Assembly (NCBI GenBank): GCA_028704435.1
Contig: JAQWFL010000021.1
Location: 1 to 43,818 of the forward strand
Direction: 5' to 3'
DNA: 43,818 nt
Source: Anaerostipes sp.
GTDB taxonomy: Bacteria; Bacillota; Clostridia; Lachnospirales; Lachnospiraceae
Positions 23,828-31,819 of the stretch are shown one piece after another. Position numbers and translations under genes: made by a program. Below the pieces are notes generated by a model, which worked only from the letters and a program-made list of their open reading frames with translations, did no database searches and was not told where the DNA came from. Each line of letters starts with the position of its first letter. The stretch's first letter is position 1.

Positions 23828-26047
23828 ATGGCAGAAGATAGGCGTGATACAACAACAAAGCAAGTAGTATCGAAACGTAGAAAAGTCAAGGCGAAGAAAA
23901 AGCCAAGAAAACTTCTATTGAAGATTTCCATTGCATTTTTATTTTTGATAGGAATTGCATGGCTTTCCATTGGTGTTCAGCTTGTAAAATATCACAAGCA
24001 GGCACAAGAATTAGTGGCAAATGCATCTGAAAAAACTTTTAAAGCATCCCAGACCAGTATTGTATATGATACCAATGGGAAACAGATGTTTAAGTTAAAA
24101 GGCGAGAAGGATGTTTACTATTTAAAATATAGTAAATTACCAGTATATGCAGTTGCGGCAATGATTTCAGTAGAGGATCAAGACTTCTATAAGCACAGTG
24201 GTATTAGTGTTCGAGGAATTGGACGAGCTCTTGTTTCCTACGTTACAAACAAAGGAGAGATTACCCAGGGTGGAAGTACCATTACCCAGCAGTTAGCCAA
24301 AGGTGTGTTTTTGACCAATGAACGGTCATGGAAGCGAAAGGCAAAAGAGATATTTATAGCTCTTGAACTTGAAAAGATATATTCGAAGGATCAGATTATG
24401 GAATTTTATTTGAATAATATCTATTTCGCCAACGGTTATTATGGAATTCAGGCAGCTAGTCAAGGATATTTTGGAAAAGATGCAGAGGATTTATCCCTTG
24501 CTCAGGCAACATTTTTATGTTCTATTCCAAATGCACCGTCTATGTATGAGCCTTATAAGAATAAGGACAATACCGTTGTACGACAAAAGAAAATTCTAAA
24601 AGATATGTTGGAGCAAAAGATGATTACAAAGTCTCAATACAAAGAGGCATTGAATGAAAAAATCAAACTAAAGGCTAAAAAGAAAGATTCAACAGAAAAA
24701 CGAAACTATATAGAGTCTTATGTGATTTACACTGCGACAAGGGCATTGATGAAGAATCAGGGATTTGTATTCAAAGAGAAGTTTAGCAGTGATGAAGCAA
24801 AGAAATCATATCAAGAAGAATATAGTAAGTTGTATGCAAAATGTAAAACCCAGTTGTATAGTTCGGGATACCGTATTTATACATCCATTGATTTAAAGGT
24901 ACAGGAAAAATTGCAGGACAGTATAAATAATGCCATGGACTCCTATGATTCAAAGGATAAGAATGGAATATATAAAGCACAAGCTGCAGGAACCTGTATT
25001 GACAATGAAACAGGAAAAGTAGCGGCAATCGTTGGAGGCCGATACCAGAAGAAGGTAAGCTATTCTTTGAACCGTGCATTCCAAAGTCCAAGACAGCCAG
25101 GTAGTGCGATTAAGCCTTTGCTAGTATTTGGACCAGCTATGGAGCGTGGTTATGGACCAGGGTCCATTGTGAGTGATTCTCCAATGAAATCCAATGATAA
25201 GCATAGAGTCAATAACTCTGGAGGAAGTTATTCTGGAAATATTACCATTCGTAAGGCGTTACAAAAATCTAGTAATGTTGTAACCATGAGGTTATACGAA
25301 GAATTAGGGCCAACGACGGCATTAAGATATTTGGAACGAATGAATTTTAAGAGTTTGACAAGTGTGGACTATAAGTACTATACAACTTGTCTAGGTGGAT
25401 TCACATATGGAACAACAGCAGAAGAGATGGCAGCAGGATATGCTACGTTCCCAAATAACGGAGTTTATCGTGAACCTACATGTATTGATAAGATTGATAA
25501 CTCAGATGGAGACGCTGTAGTTGAGGATTCAGATATTTCATCAGAAAAAACTATTTTCTCAAAAACAACATCAAGTATGATGAGTAGTTGTTTACAAAGC
25601 GTTGTAAAATCGGGTACAGGTGTAGGAGCTAAAGTACCAAATGTAGATACTGCGGGTAAGACAGGAACAACAACAAGCAATAAAGATGGTTGGTTCTGTG
25701 GATACACACCATATTATACAACAGCTATTTGGGTTGGACGAGATGACAATAAGACCATGGCAGCTCTAAGTGGGGCTTCTTATCCAAAGAGTATTTGGAG
25801 CAGCTTCATGAATAAGATACATTCTGAAATATCAGCAGCAGCATCACCAAGCTCTGGATCATCATATTCATATAATGATTATGGTTCAGGAAGTTCAGGT
25901 GGAAGTTCAGGTGGAACATCAAGTGGAAATACATCTGGAACTTCTCAAGCAACGACAGCTCAGGCAACGACATCAGCACCAACAACATCGGCACCAACGA
26001 CATCAGCACCAGCAACATCAGCACCAGCAACAGATGCACAGCAATAA
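23828..26047 (+). CDS. Class A penicillin-binding protein (bifunctional transglycosylase/transpeptidase)
   Basis: A 739-residue peptidoglycan synthase. A basic N terminus precedes the single membrane helix (about residues 32-52). The GT51 glycosyltransferase domain contains EDQDFYKHSG (E116), TQQLAKGVFL and EIFIALELEKIYSKDQIMEFYLN. The transpeptidase domain has the active-site S426-x-x-K429 (PGSAIKP), SSN and KTGTT motifs. The C-terminal 50 residues are a Ser/Gly/Thr/Ala-rich tail, probably unstructured and extracellular. The start at 23828 is preceded by GAAAGG. It is a penicillin target; mrcA/ponA are possible names but the exact orthologue is not assigned. Confidence 0.95.
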   Translation: MAEDRRDTTTKQVVSKRRKVKAKKKPRKLLLKISIAFLFLIGIAWLSIGVQLVKYHKQAQELVANASEKTFKASQTSIVYDTNGKQMFKLKGEKDVYYLKYSKLPVYAVAAMISVEDQDFYKHSGISVRGIGRALVSYVTNKGEITQGGSTITQQLAKGVFLTNERSWKRKAKEIFIALELEKIYSKDQIMEFYLNNIYFANGYYGIQAASQGYFGKDAEDLSLAQATFLCSIPNAPSMYEPYKNKDNTVVRQKKILKDMLEQKMITKSQYKEALNEKIKLKAKKKDSTEKRNYIESYVIYTATRALMKNQGFVFKEKFSSDEAKKSYQEEYSKLYAKCKTQLYSSGYRIYTSIDLKVQEKLQDSINNAMDSYDSKDKNGIYKAQAAGTCIDNETGKVAAIVGGRYQKKVSYSLNRAFQSPRQPGSAIKPLLVFGPAMERGYGPGSIVSDSPMKSNDKHRVNNSGGSYSGNITIRKALQKSSNVVTMRLYEELGPTTALRYLERMNFKSLTSVDYKYYTTCLGGFTYGTTAEEMAAGYATFPNNGVYREPTCIDKIDNSDGDAVVEDSDISSEKTIFSKTTSSMMSSCLQSVVKSGTGVGAKVPNVDTAGKTGTTTSNKDGWFCGYTPYYTTAIWVGRDDNKTMAALSGASYPKSIWSSFMNKIHSEISAAASPSSGSSYSYNDYGSGSSGGSSGGTSSGNTSGTSQATTAQATTSAPTTSAPTTSAPATSAPATDAQQ
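25970..26035 (+). repeat. 15-bp tandem repeats encoding the PBP tail
   Basis: Four to five imperfect copies of a 15-bp unit of the type ACATCAGCACCARCA, encoding TSAP(T/A) repeats at the end of the penicillin-binding protein. The repeats keep frame, so copy-number change would lengthen or shorten the tail without disrupting the enzyme. Confidence 0.75.
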
Positions 26048-26065
26048 AATAATCAAATAATATTT

Positions 26066-26108
26066 AAATACTTTTCTAAGTGAATGACTTAGAAAAGTAT
26101 TTTTTTGT
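26066..26108 (+). terminator. Terminator after the penicillin-binding protein gene
   Basis: AAATACTTTTCTAAGT (26066-26081) and ACTTAGAAAAGTATTT (26087-26102) form a perfect 16-bp stem with a 5-nt loop, followed by T residues. Confidence 0.92.
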
Positions 26109-26127
26109 CTTTTTAGGAAATAAGTAT

Positions 26128-26190
26128 TGTTATTTGAGGCTGTTCTCGGTATAATAAAAAAGTTGCTGTACGGACAGTTGTCCGTTACAG
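26128..26190 (+). promoter_or_regulatory. Promoter and 5' hairpin of the symporter gene
   Basis: TTGTTA (26128-26133), 16 nt, TATAAT (26150-26155). The expected start near 26162 places a hairpin (CTGTACGGAC/GTCCGTTACAG, 26166-26190, one bulged T) at the very 5' end of the mRNA, followed by an A run and the AGGAGG ribosome site. It could stabilise the transcript or modulate its translation. Confidence 0.5.
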
Positions 26191-26213
26191 AAAAAAAAGG
26201 AGGAGAAAAACAA

Positions 26214-27413
26214 ATGAAAACGAAAAAAATTAAAGTAGGACTGCTTTGGAGATTGCTCATTGGAATTGGACTTGGTATGATTATTGGTTCCATTGGAGAG
26301 ATTTTTGGAGTTTCAGATAATATTGTATTTAAAGGAATTATTCGAATCTTTATAACATTTACAACGTTGTTTAGCACATTCCTTTCTTTTATAATTCCAC
26401 TATTGATAGTATCGTTTGTTTCTGTTGGTCTTGCTGACCTTGGAAAGAAAGCTAATCGACTATTTGGAATTACATTATTATTATCATATTTATCCACAAT
26501 TATTGCAGGATTTTTGGCCTTTTTACTTGGAAAGATGTTTCTGCCATCTATGATTCATAAGATTGCAGCAGGTTCTATTCAGGCAAAAGAATTCAAAGAA
26601 ATTTTCACAATTCAAGCGGATCCTGTATTTGGAGTTATGACAGCACTTATTTTGGCATTTCTACTAGGATTAGGATTGGCAAATACAAAGAGTGATAGCT
26701 TGCTCCTTTGTGTTAAGGATTTACAGGAAATTATTACAAAGACATTGAATAAGATTATTATTCCAATGATTCCATTTTATATTGCAGGATTATTTGCAAA
26801 GATTGCGGCGGAAGGAGAACTGCTTCCAACCATTAAGATGTTTGTAAAATTATATATTATGATTTTATTATTCCAGTGGACATATATTTTACTTCAACAT
26901 TTAGTTGCCACACTTTACACCAAGGAAAATAAATTTAAAAACTTAAAGAATCTGGCACCAGCATATTTGACAGCATTGGGGACACAATCTTCAGCAACTA
27001 CGATTCCAGTCAATATGGATAGTGTAAAAACAAGCGGTGTAGCAGATGATATTGCGGATTTTGTAATTCCGCTATGTGCTACGATTCACTTGGCAGGGGA
27101 TACTATTTGTCTTGTAATTGGTTCTATGGGGATTATGTTTGCAAATGGAATTACACCAACGTTTTCTATGTTTGCACCATTTGTTATGATGCTTGGAGTA
27201 ACCATGGTAGCTGCACCAGGTGTTCCAGGTGGTGGAGTTATGGCAGCTCTTGGATTAATTAAGAGTATGCTGGGATTTACAGATCCTATGAGTCAGCTGA
27301 TAATTTCCCTTCACTTCTCACAGGATAGTTTTGGTACTGCTTGTAACATTTCAGGTGACCAGACCATTGCATATGTGATTGATAAAGTGGATCAGAAAAA
27401 TCAAGCAGAATAA
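26214..27413 (+). CDS. Dicarboxylate/amino acid:cation symporter (DAACS family)
   Basis: A 399-residue integral membrane carrier with about eight helices and two re-entrant loops. Signature segments are the first hairpin SSATTIPVN (residues near 260), DTICLVIGSMGIMFANG, the Pro/Gly-rich APGVPGGGVMAAL loop and NISGDQTIAYVID at the end. These belong to sodium- or proton-coupled glutamate, aspartate, dicarboxylate or serine/threonine carriers. The substrate is not clear from sequence. The start at 26214 has AAGGAGG upstream. The MATE gene follows after 9 nt. Confidence 0.9.
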   Translation: MKTKKIKVGLLWRLLIGIGLGMIIGSIGEIFGVSDNIVFKGIIRIFITFTTLFSTFLSFIIPLLIVSFVSVGLADLGKKANRLFGITLLLSYLSTIIAGFLAFLLGKMFLPSMIHKIAAGSIQAKEFKEIFTIQADPVFGVMTALILAFLLGLGLANTKSDSLLLCVKDLQEIITKTLNKIIIPMIPFYIAGLFAKIAAEGELLPTIKMFVKLYIMILLFQWTYILLQHLVATLYTKENKFKNLKNLAPAYLTALGTQSSATTIPVNMDSVKTSGVADDIADFVIPLCATIHLAGDTICLVIGSMGIMFANGITPTFSMFAPFVMMLGVTMVAAPGVPGGGVMAALGLIKSMLGFTDPMSQLIISLHFSQDSFGTACNISGDQTIAYVIDKVDQKNQAE

Positions 27414-27422
27414 GAAGGGTAT

Positions 27423-28745
27423 ATGTTTACAAATAAGGATTTAAGAAAATTAATTATACCATTGATTGTTGAGCAGACCCTTACGGTTACTGTGGGGTTA
27501 GCAGATTCAATTATGATATCAAGTGTTGGAGAGGCCGCAGTTTCTGGGGTCTCTTTAGTTGATTCTGTCATGATATTGTTAATCAATATGTTTGCTGCTC
27601 TTGCAACTGGTGGAGCTGTGGTTGCAGGGCAGTATCTAGGGCAGAAAAAACATGTTATGGCATGTAAAACATCAGATCAGCTTTTACTGTTTGTCGCCGC
27701 ACTTTCTACGGGGATTATGGGACTGATTTATCTTGGCCGAAATTTTATTTTACATGGAGTGTTTGGAGCCATTGCACCAGATGTAATGAGTAGTGCCAGA
27801 ACTTATTTAATGATTGTAACGGCATCCATTCCATTTATCGCAATCTATAATGGATGTGCAGCATTATTTCGAATTATGGGGAATTCCAAGATATCCATGG
27901 AGATGTCACTTCTTATGAATGGAATTAATATCGCAGGAAATGCGGTGATGATTTACGGATGGAAGATGGGTGTTGCAGGTGCTGCAATTCCCACATTAGT
28001 GTCTAGAATTATTGCGGCACTTATTATGTTGGCTCGAATCAAAAATTCAAATCAAATGGTCCATATAAGCCGTAACTTTAAGTTTAAATTTAAGGGGTAT
28101 CTGGTAAAACGGATTTTGTATATTGGCGTTCCCAATGGAATTGAAAATAGTATGTTTCAGTTGGGTAAAATTATGTTGTTAAGTATGATTGCTACCTTTG
28201 GAACAGCAGCAATTACAGCAAACGCAGTGAGCAGTGTCATTGCTATGTTTCAAATTATTCCGGGAATGGCAATTGGACTTGCACTTCTTACCGTTGTTTC
28301 AAGGTGTGTGGGAGCAAATGATTATAAAGCAGTTAGGACCTATACAAGGAAACTGTTAAAGATAGCCTATGTAGGGCTGTTTGCCTTAAATATAATAGTT
28401 GTTCTAGCGCTTCCTTGGATTGTGAAAGCGTATCATCTGTCGCCACAGACAGCGAAATTAACAGAACAGATTTTGATTTATCATACCATCTGTTGCGTTA
28501 CCATATGGCCGGTATCATTTACCATCCCAAATACATTACGTGCATCTAATGATGTGAAGTTTTGCATGATAATCGCGATTATCTCTATGTGGGTATTTCG
28601 GCTAGGCTGCAGTGTTGTCCTTGGAAAATGGATGGGCTGGGGTGTCTTTGGAGTATGGGTTGCAATGACCTTGGACTGGGCTGTCCGAGGGGTATTCTTT
28701 CTTATACGGTACAAAGGAACAAAGTGGATCCACATAAAATCTTAG
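27423..28745 (+). CDS. MATE family multidrug efflux transporter
   Basis: A 440-residue transporter with 12 hydrophobic segments in two similar halves. The N-terminal half has VEQTLTVTVGLADSIMISSVGEAAVSGVSLVDSV, the conserved first-helix and loop motif of the MATE fold. The second half has VPNGIENSMFQLGKIM, the equivalent position. It probably exports cationic compounds using a Na+ or H+ gradient. It is spaced 9 nt from the symporter gene, so the two are likely one transcript. Confidence 0.93.
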   Translation: MFTNKDLRKLIIPLIVEQTLTVTVGLADSIMISSVGEAAVSGVSLVDSVMILLINMFAALATGGAVVAGQYLGQKKHVMACKTSDQLLLFVAALSTGIMGLIYLGRNFILHGVFGAIAPDVMSSARTYLMIVTASIPFIAIYNGCAALFRIMGNSKISMEMSLLMNGINIAGNAVMIYGWKMGVAGAAIPTLVSRIIAALIMLARIKNSNQMVHISRNFKFKFKGYLVKRILYIGVPNGIENSMFQLGKIMLLSMIATFGTAAITANAVSSVIAMFQIIPGMAIGLALLTVVSRCVGANDYKAVRTYTRKLLKIAYVGLFALNIIVVLALPWIVKAYHLSPQTAKLTEQILIYHTICCVTIWPVSFTIPNTLRASNDVKFCMIIAIISMWVFRLGCSVVLGKWMGWGVFGVWVAMTLDWAVRGVFFLIRYKGTKWIHIKS

Positions 28746-28758
28746 AAAAACAAAAAGA

Positions 28759-28796
28759 GAACCAATGCATCAATCTATGAGCATTGGTTCTTTTTT
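28759..28796 (+). terminator. Terminator after the MATE gene
   Basis: GAACCAATGC (28759-28768) pairs perfectly with GCATTGGTTC (28781-28790), followed by six T residues. Confidence 0.92.
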
Positions 28797-28908
28797 CTGA
28801 TTTATTATGCTTTTATATTACCACAAAATTAGCATTTTTTCAAGTCTTGTAACCATTGTGGAATGGGTATAAACTGTCCATAACATAAATGAAATGGGGG
28901 TTAGGTCC

Positions 28909-29364
28909 ATGAAAAAGTTTGATATGAGTCAGCTGATAAATCAGGGAACTACACTGGAAAAGATCGTTGAATGCAATCTATATACGAAAGGATTTGGACT
29001 TGTTTTAAGCAGAGAAGATGCAAAGGTACTTATGATGGATCGAACCAATAGTTTAAGGCAGCAGGGGAGGATTGAGTTTGGAGTAGGAATTCTGCCAAAG
29101 CTTATTTTTACATTTTGTGACTCTGGATATATTTATCAAGATAACTATGTGGACGTTATTGGAAGGCTTCAGGACATCTTTTATTTGTATAAAAATGAAG
29201 CCTTAGATGAATGGACAGACGATGAATTGCTGGAAGTGATGAAAAAGCAATTTGAAGAAGAGGCTAGAGGTGATTTGGATTTTCTTGAAGATACTTGTCT
29301 GGAAGCATATGCAAGAAAAATGAGAGAGTTAGTAGAGATCCCATTAGAAGAAAAGGAGAACTAA
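28909..29364 (+). CDS. DUF6323-like protein
   Basis: A 151-residue protein of unknown role, predicted mixed alpha/beta without membrane segments. Recognisable parts are ECNLYTKGFGLVLSREDAKVLMMDRTNSLRQQGRIEFG and the acidic C-terminal helix DDELLEVMKKQFEEEARGDLDFLEDTCLEAYARKMREL. The start at 28909 is preferred over 28894; a GGGGG/TTAGG run lies just upstream. The next gene begins immediately after the stop with AAGGAG inside this gene's end, and the pair appears conserved together in clostridia from recollection. Confidence 0.65.
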   Translation: MKKFDMSQLINQGTTLEKIVECNLYTKGFGLVLSREDAKVLMMDRTNSLRQQGRIEFGVGILPKLIFTFCDSGYIYQDNYVDVIGRLQDIFYLYKNEALDEWTDDELLEVMKKQFEEEARGDLDFLEDTCLEAYARKMRELVEIPLEEKEN

Positions 29365-29934
29365 ATGAATTATACCATGGAGGAATTACTCCCATTAGTT
29401 CAAATGTTGTCAGAAAAGTACACATCAAAACAGAGTACGTCAATTAGTGAGAATCTTGCAAAACAGCTGATGGGTGCAGTGATTTACTGTATGAATGAAT
29501 GTTGTAGTGATACTAAAGACAGGGAGATTGTAAAAGGAATGTCGGCCAAAGAAGCCTACCATATTGGATATGAAAAAGTCATTCAAAAAACAAAAAAGGC
29601 ATTAAAATTATATGAAAATATTATGGCCGAGTTTAAACATTATGGGAATCGTTGTTACTACGATACAATGGTAAAGGGAATGCCTCAATTTTTTCTTTAC
29701 TATGATGTGAAATTTTATCCACAGAATCAAATATTAACCTTAGACTATCCAACGCCAATACCAATTCATAAATTACAGGGAGTTGACGCCATCTATGAAT
29801 ACTTAAAATATATTTGGAAAGAGCAAAGAATATTAAGTCGTTATTCTGAGGAAGAAGTGCGAGATAAGTTGTTTCACTATTACACAGGATATGAAGATAT
29901 GATAGAAAATATCTATGAAATATTTAAAAGATAA
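29365..29934 (+). CDS. DUF6179-like protein
   Basis: A 189-residue protein. Its first part is helical (MEELLPLVQMLSEKYTSKQSTSISENLAKQLMGAVIYCM), followed by YHIGYEKVIQKTKKALKLYENIM and the conserved-looking YYDTMVKGMPQFFLYYDVKFYPQNQILTLDYP. The C-terminal helix ends in IYEIFKR. It is probably translated with the DUF6323-like gene, as the two abut. No catalytic motif is visible and no function can be given. Confidence 0.65.
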   Translation: MNYTMEELLPLVQMLSEKYTSKQSTSISENLAKQLMGAVIYCMNECCSDTKDREIVKGMSAKEAYHIGYEKVIQKTKKALKLYENIMAEFKHYGNRCYYDTMVKGMPQFFLYYDVKFYPQNQILTLDYPTPIPIHKLQGVDAIYEYLKYIWKEQRILSRYSEEEVRDKLFHYYTGYEDMIENIYEIFKR

Positions 29935-29976
29935 ACACTAACACACTTTAAAGTGAAAAAATATATCGTTAAGTAC

Positions 29977-30005
29977 TTGACAACTATGAGAAGAAGGAGT
30001 ATTCT
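29977..30005 (+). promoter_or_regulatory. Promoter of the aromatic leader-DAHP synthase unit
   Basis: TTGACA (29977-29982), 17 nt, TATTCT (30000-30005). A 12-bp perfect palindrome, CACTTTAAAGTG (29944-29955), lies 21 bp upstream and may be a further control site. Confidence 0.7.
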
Positions 30006-30038
30006 AATTCACATAGATATTTGAAAGGAGAACGTCTT

Positions 30039-30125
30039 ATGTTCGCACAAAAGAATACAACAACATATTCTTTTTATTTCTGGGGTTACTATTTTAATCC
30101 TGGCTATTCGTGCTGCAAAGACTAA
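30039..30125 (+). CDS. Aromatic leader peptide (28 codons)
   Basis: A short ORF with its own ribosome site (GAAAGGAG, 30023-30030) that starts near the expected transcript start. Of 28 residues, 10 are Phe, Tyr or Trp; residues 10-19 read YSFYFWGYYF. It ends 35 nt before a terminator hairpin, ahead of a DAHP synthase gene. Such runs of codons for a pathway's end products are the mark of ribosome-mediated attenuation. Stalling when Phe, Tyr or Trp tRNAs are uncharged would let the synthase be transcribed. The peptide itself is unlikely to have another role. Confidence 0.85.
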   Translation: MFAQKNTTTYSFYFWGYYFNPGYSCCKD

Positions 30126-30127
30126 TC

Positions 30128-30196
30128 CTATGAAGAGATAACAAGAAGTTTGAAGTCATAGACCTGTGTCCTTGTAGTAAGGGGCATAGGTCTTTT
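30128..30196 (+). promoter_or_regulatory. Transcription attenuator (antiterminator/terminator) before DAHP synthase
   Basis: The terminator pairs AGACCTGTGTCC... (from 30160) with GGGGCATAGGTCT (to 30193) and ends in TTTT. CTATGA (30128-30133), just after the leader stop codon, can instead pair with TCATAG (30156-30161), which overlaps the terminator's 5' foot. A ribosome that reaches the leader stop would cover 30128-30138 and allow termination; one stalled on the aromatic codons would leave it free for antitermination. The antiterminator helix is short (6 bp), so this part is inferred. Confidence 0.7.
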
Positions 30197-30226
30197 CAGT
30201 TTATGCAAAGAGAAAGGAAATAACAC

Positions 30227-31234
30227 ATGATTATTATTTTAAAGCAGAACGCAAAGGAAGAACAAGTAAGAGAACTAAAAGAATCTATGAGAAATCAAGG
30301 ATTTGATATTCATGAATCAACCGGAGCCAATACCAATTTATTTGGTTTGATTGGTGATACATCAATTATTGACGAAGACCTTGTTATGGCCAATGATGCT
30401 GTAGAGGCAGTACGCAGAATTCAGGAACCATACAAGAAAGCCAATCGCCAATTTCATCCAACAGATAGTGTTGTAGATGTAAATGGGGTAAAGATTGGTG
30501 GCGGACATTTTCAGGTGATGGCAGGACCTTGTTCCATTGAGACAAAGGAACAGATGACAAGTGTAGCAAACAGTGTCAAAGATGCAGGAGCAGGATTCCT
30601 CCGTGGAGGTGCATTTAAGCCTAGAACATCACCTTACGCATTTCAGGGACTTCATGACGAAGGATTGAAGCTATTATTAGAAGCAAAAAAAGCAACAGGA
30701 CTTCCAGTGGTAACAGAAATTATGGATCCAAGAGATCTGCCATTGTTTGATAATGTTGATTTAATTCAAGTGGGAGCAAGAAATATGCAGAACTTTGAAT
30801 TGTTAAAGGAATTAGGAAAAACCAACAAACCAGTTTTATTAAAAAGAGGGTTGGCTGCGACTATGCAAGAATGGTTAATGAGTGCAGAGTACATTATGGC
30901 AGGTGGAAATGAGGATGTAATTCTTTGCGAACGAGGAATTCGTACATATGAGACAGCTGTTCGTAATACACTAGATTTATCAGCAATTCCAGTGATCAAA
31001 AAGAAGTCTCACCTACCAGTTATTGTAGATCCATCTCATGCAACAGGTGTACGTGATTTAGTTGAACCAATGGCCCTTGCGGCAATTGCAGCAGGTGCAG
31101 ATGGATTAATGGTAGAAGTACATAACAATCCAGCAAAAGCATTATGTGATGGACCACAGTCATTGACACCAGATGCATTTAGTGATTTAATGAAAAAAGT
31201 GAACAAAACCAGAACGTTTTTTGAAACATTATAG
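30227..31234 (+). CDS. aroF: 3-deoxy-7-phosphoheptulonate (DAHP) synthase, type I-beta
   Basis: A 335-residue enzyme that condenses phosphoenolpyruvate and erythrose 4-phosphate, the entry step of the shikimate pathway. Residues 1-70 match the ferredoxin-like regulatory domain of Thermotoga-type enzymes, known for Tyr/Phe feedback. Catalytic-barrel motifs are MAGPCSIET, RGGAFKPRTSPYAFQG, ILCERGIRTYE and VDPSHATG. The AAAGGAA site supports the start at 30227. It stands alone, with no other aromatic-pathway gene nearby, and is controlled by the upstream attenuator. Confidence 0.94.
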   Translation: MIIILKQNAKEEQVRELKESMRNQGFDIHESTGANTNLFGLIGDTSIIDEDLVMANDAVEAVRRIQEPYKKANRQFHPTDSVVDVNGVKIGGGHFQVMAGPCSIETKEQMTSVANSVKDAGAGFLRGGAFKPRTSPYAFQGLHDEGLKLLLEAKKATGLPVVTEIMDPRDLPLFDNVDLIQVGARNMQNFELLKELGKTNKPVLLKRGLAATMQEWLMSAEYIMAGGNEDVILCERGIRTYETAVRNTLDLSAIPVIKKKSHLPVIVDPSHATGVRDLVEPMALAAIAAGADGLMVEVHNNPAKALCDGPQSLTPDAFSDLMKKVNKTRTFFETL

Positions 31235-31246
31235 TAGGAGTTAAGG

Positions 31247-31804
31247 ATGAAAGTGATTGTTGGACTTGGGAATCCAGGAAAGAAGTATGAGAATACAAGA
31301 CATAATATTGGATTTACAGCTTTGGATTATATTGGGGAAAAGTCAGGAATTGATATTAGTACCAAAAAGCATAAAGCACTGATAGGAAGTGGTTATATAG
31401 AGGGGCAGAAGGTTCTTCTTGTAAAGCCGCAGACATTTATGAATCTCAGTGGAGAAAGTTTACGAAGTGTTATGGATTTTTATAAGTTGGAACCAGAAGA
31501 TTTCATTGTGATTTTCGACGATATTTCACTTGATGTTGGAAAGATAAGAATTAGAAGAAAGGGAAGTGCGGGGGGACACAATGGGATTAAGAGTATTATT
31601 TCCCATTTGGGAAGCCAGAATTTTCCTCGTCTAAAGATTGGTGTCGGAGAAAAACCAAAGGGATATGATTTAGCTGATTATGTGCTGGGTCATTTTTCAA
31701 AGGGAGAACATGAGATTTACGATGATTTGTATTCTGATATTTATGACGGAGTAAAGCTCATTGTATTAGATCACATGACAGAAGCAATGAATCAATATAA
31801 CTAA
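31247..31804 (+). CDS. pth: Peptidyl-tRNA hydrolase
   Basis: A 185-residue Pth that recycles peptidyl-tRNA released from ribosomes. Family motifs are VGLGNPGKKYENTRHNIGF (catalytic His in RHN), VKPQTFMNLSGES and GSAGGHNGIKSI. Length is normal. GGAG lies upstream, and the gene is 12 nt after aroF. Mfd follows 15 nt downstream, the usual pth-mfd order of Firmicutes. Confidence 0.96.
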   Translation: MKVIVGLGNPGKKYENTRHNIGFTALDYIGEKSGIDISTKKHKALIGSGYIEGQKVLLVKPQTFMNLSGESLRSVMDFYKLEPEDFIVIFDDISLDVGKIRIRRKGSAGGHNGIKSIISHLGSQNFPRLKIGVGEKPKGYDLADYVLGHFSKGEHEIYDDLYSDIYDGVKLIVLDHMTEAMNQYN

Positions 31805-31819
31805 ATAGAAGGTGTCAAG

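Noticed and set aside
25806-26039. Leu/Met-rich minus-strand open frame
   Set aside because: It is the reverse of the repeated PBP tail; the pattern comes from the repeats.
30128-30227. T-box or riboswitch before aroF
   Set aside because: No T-box core (GGTGGTACC-like) or known aptamer pattern is visible; the leader peptide explains the region better.
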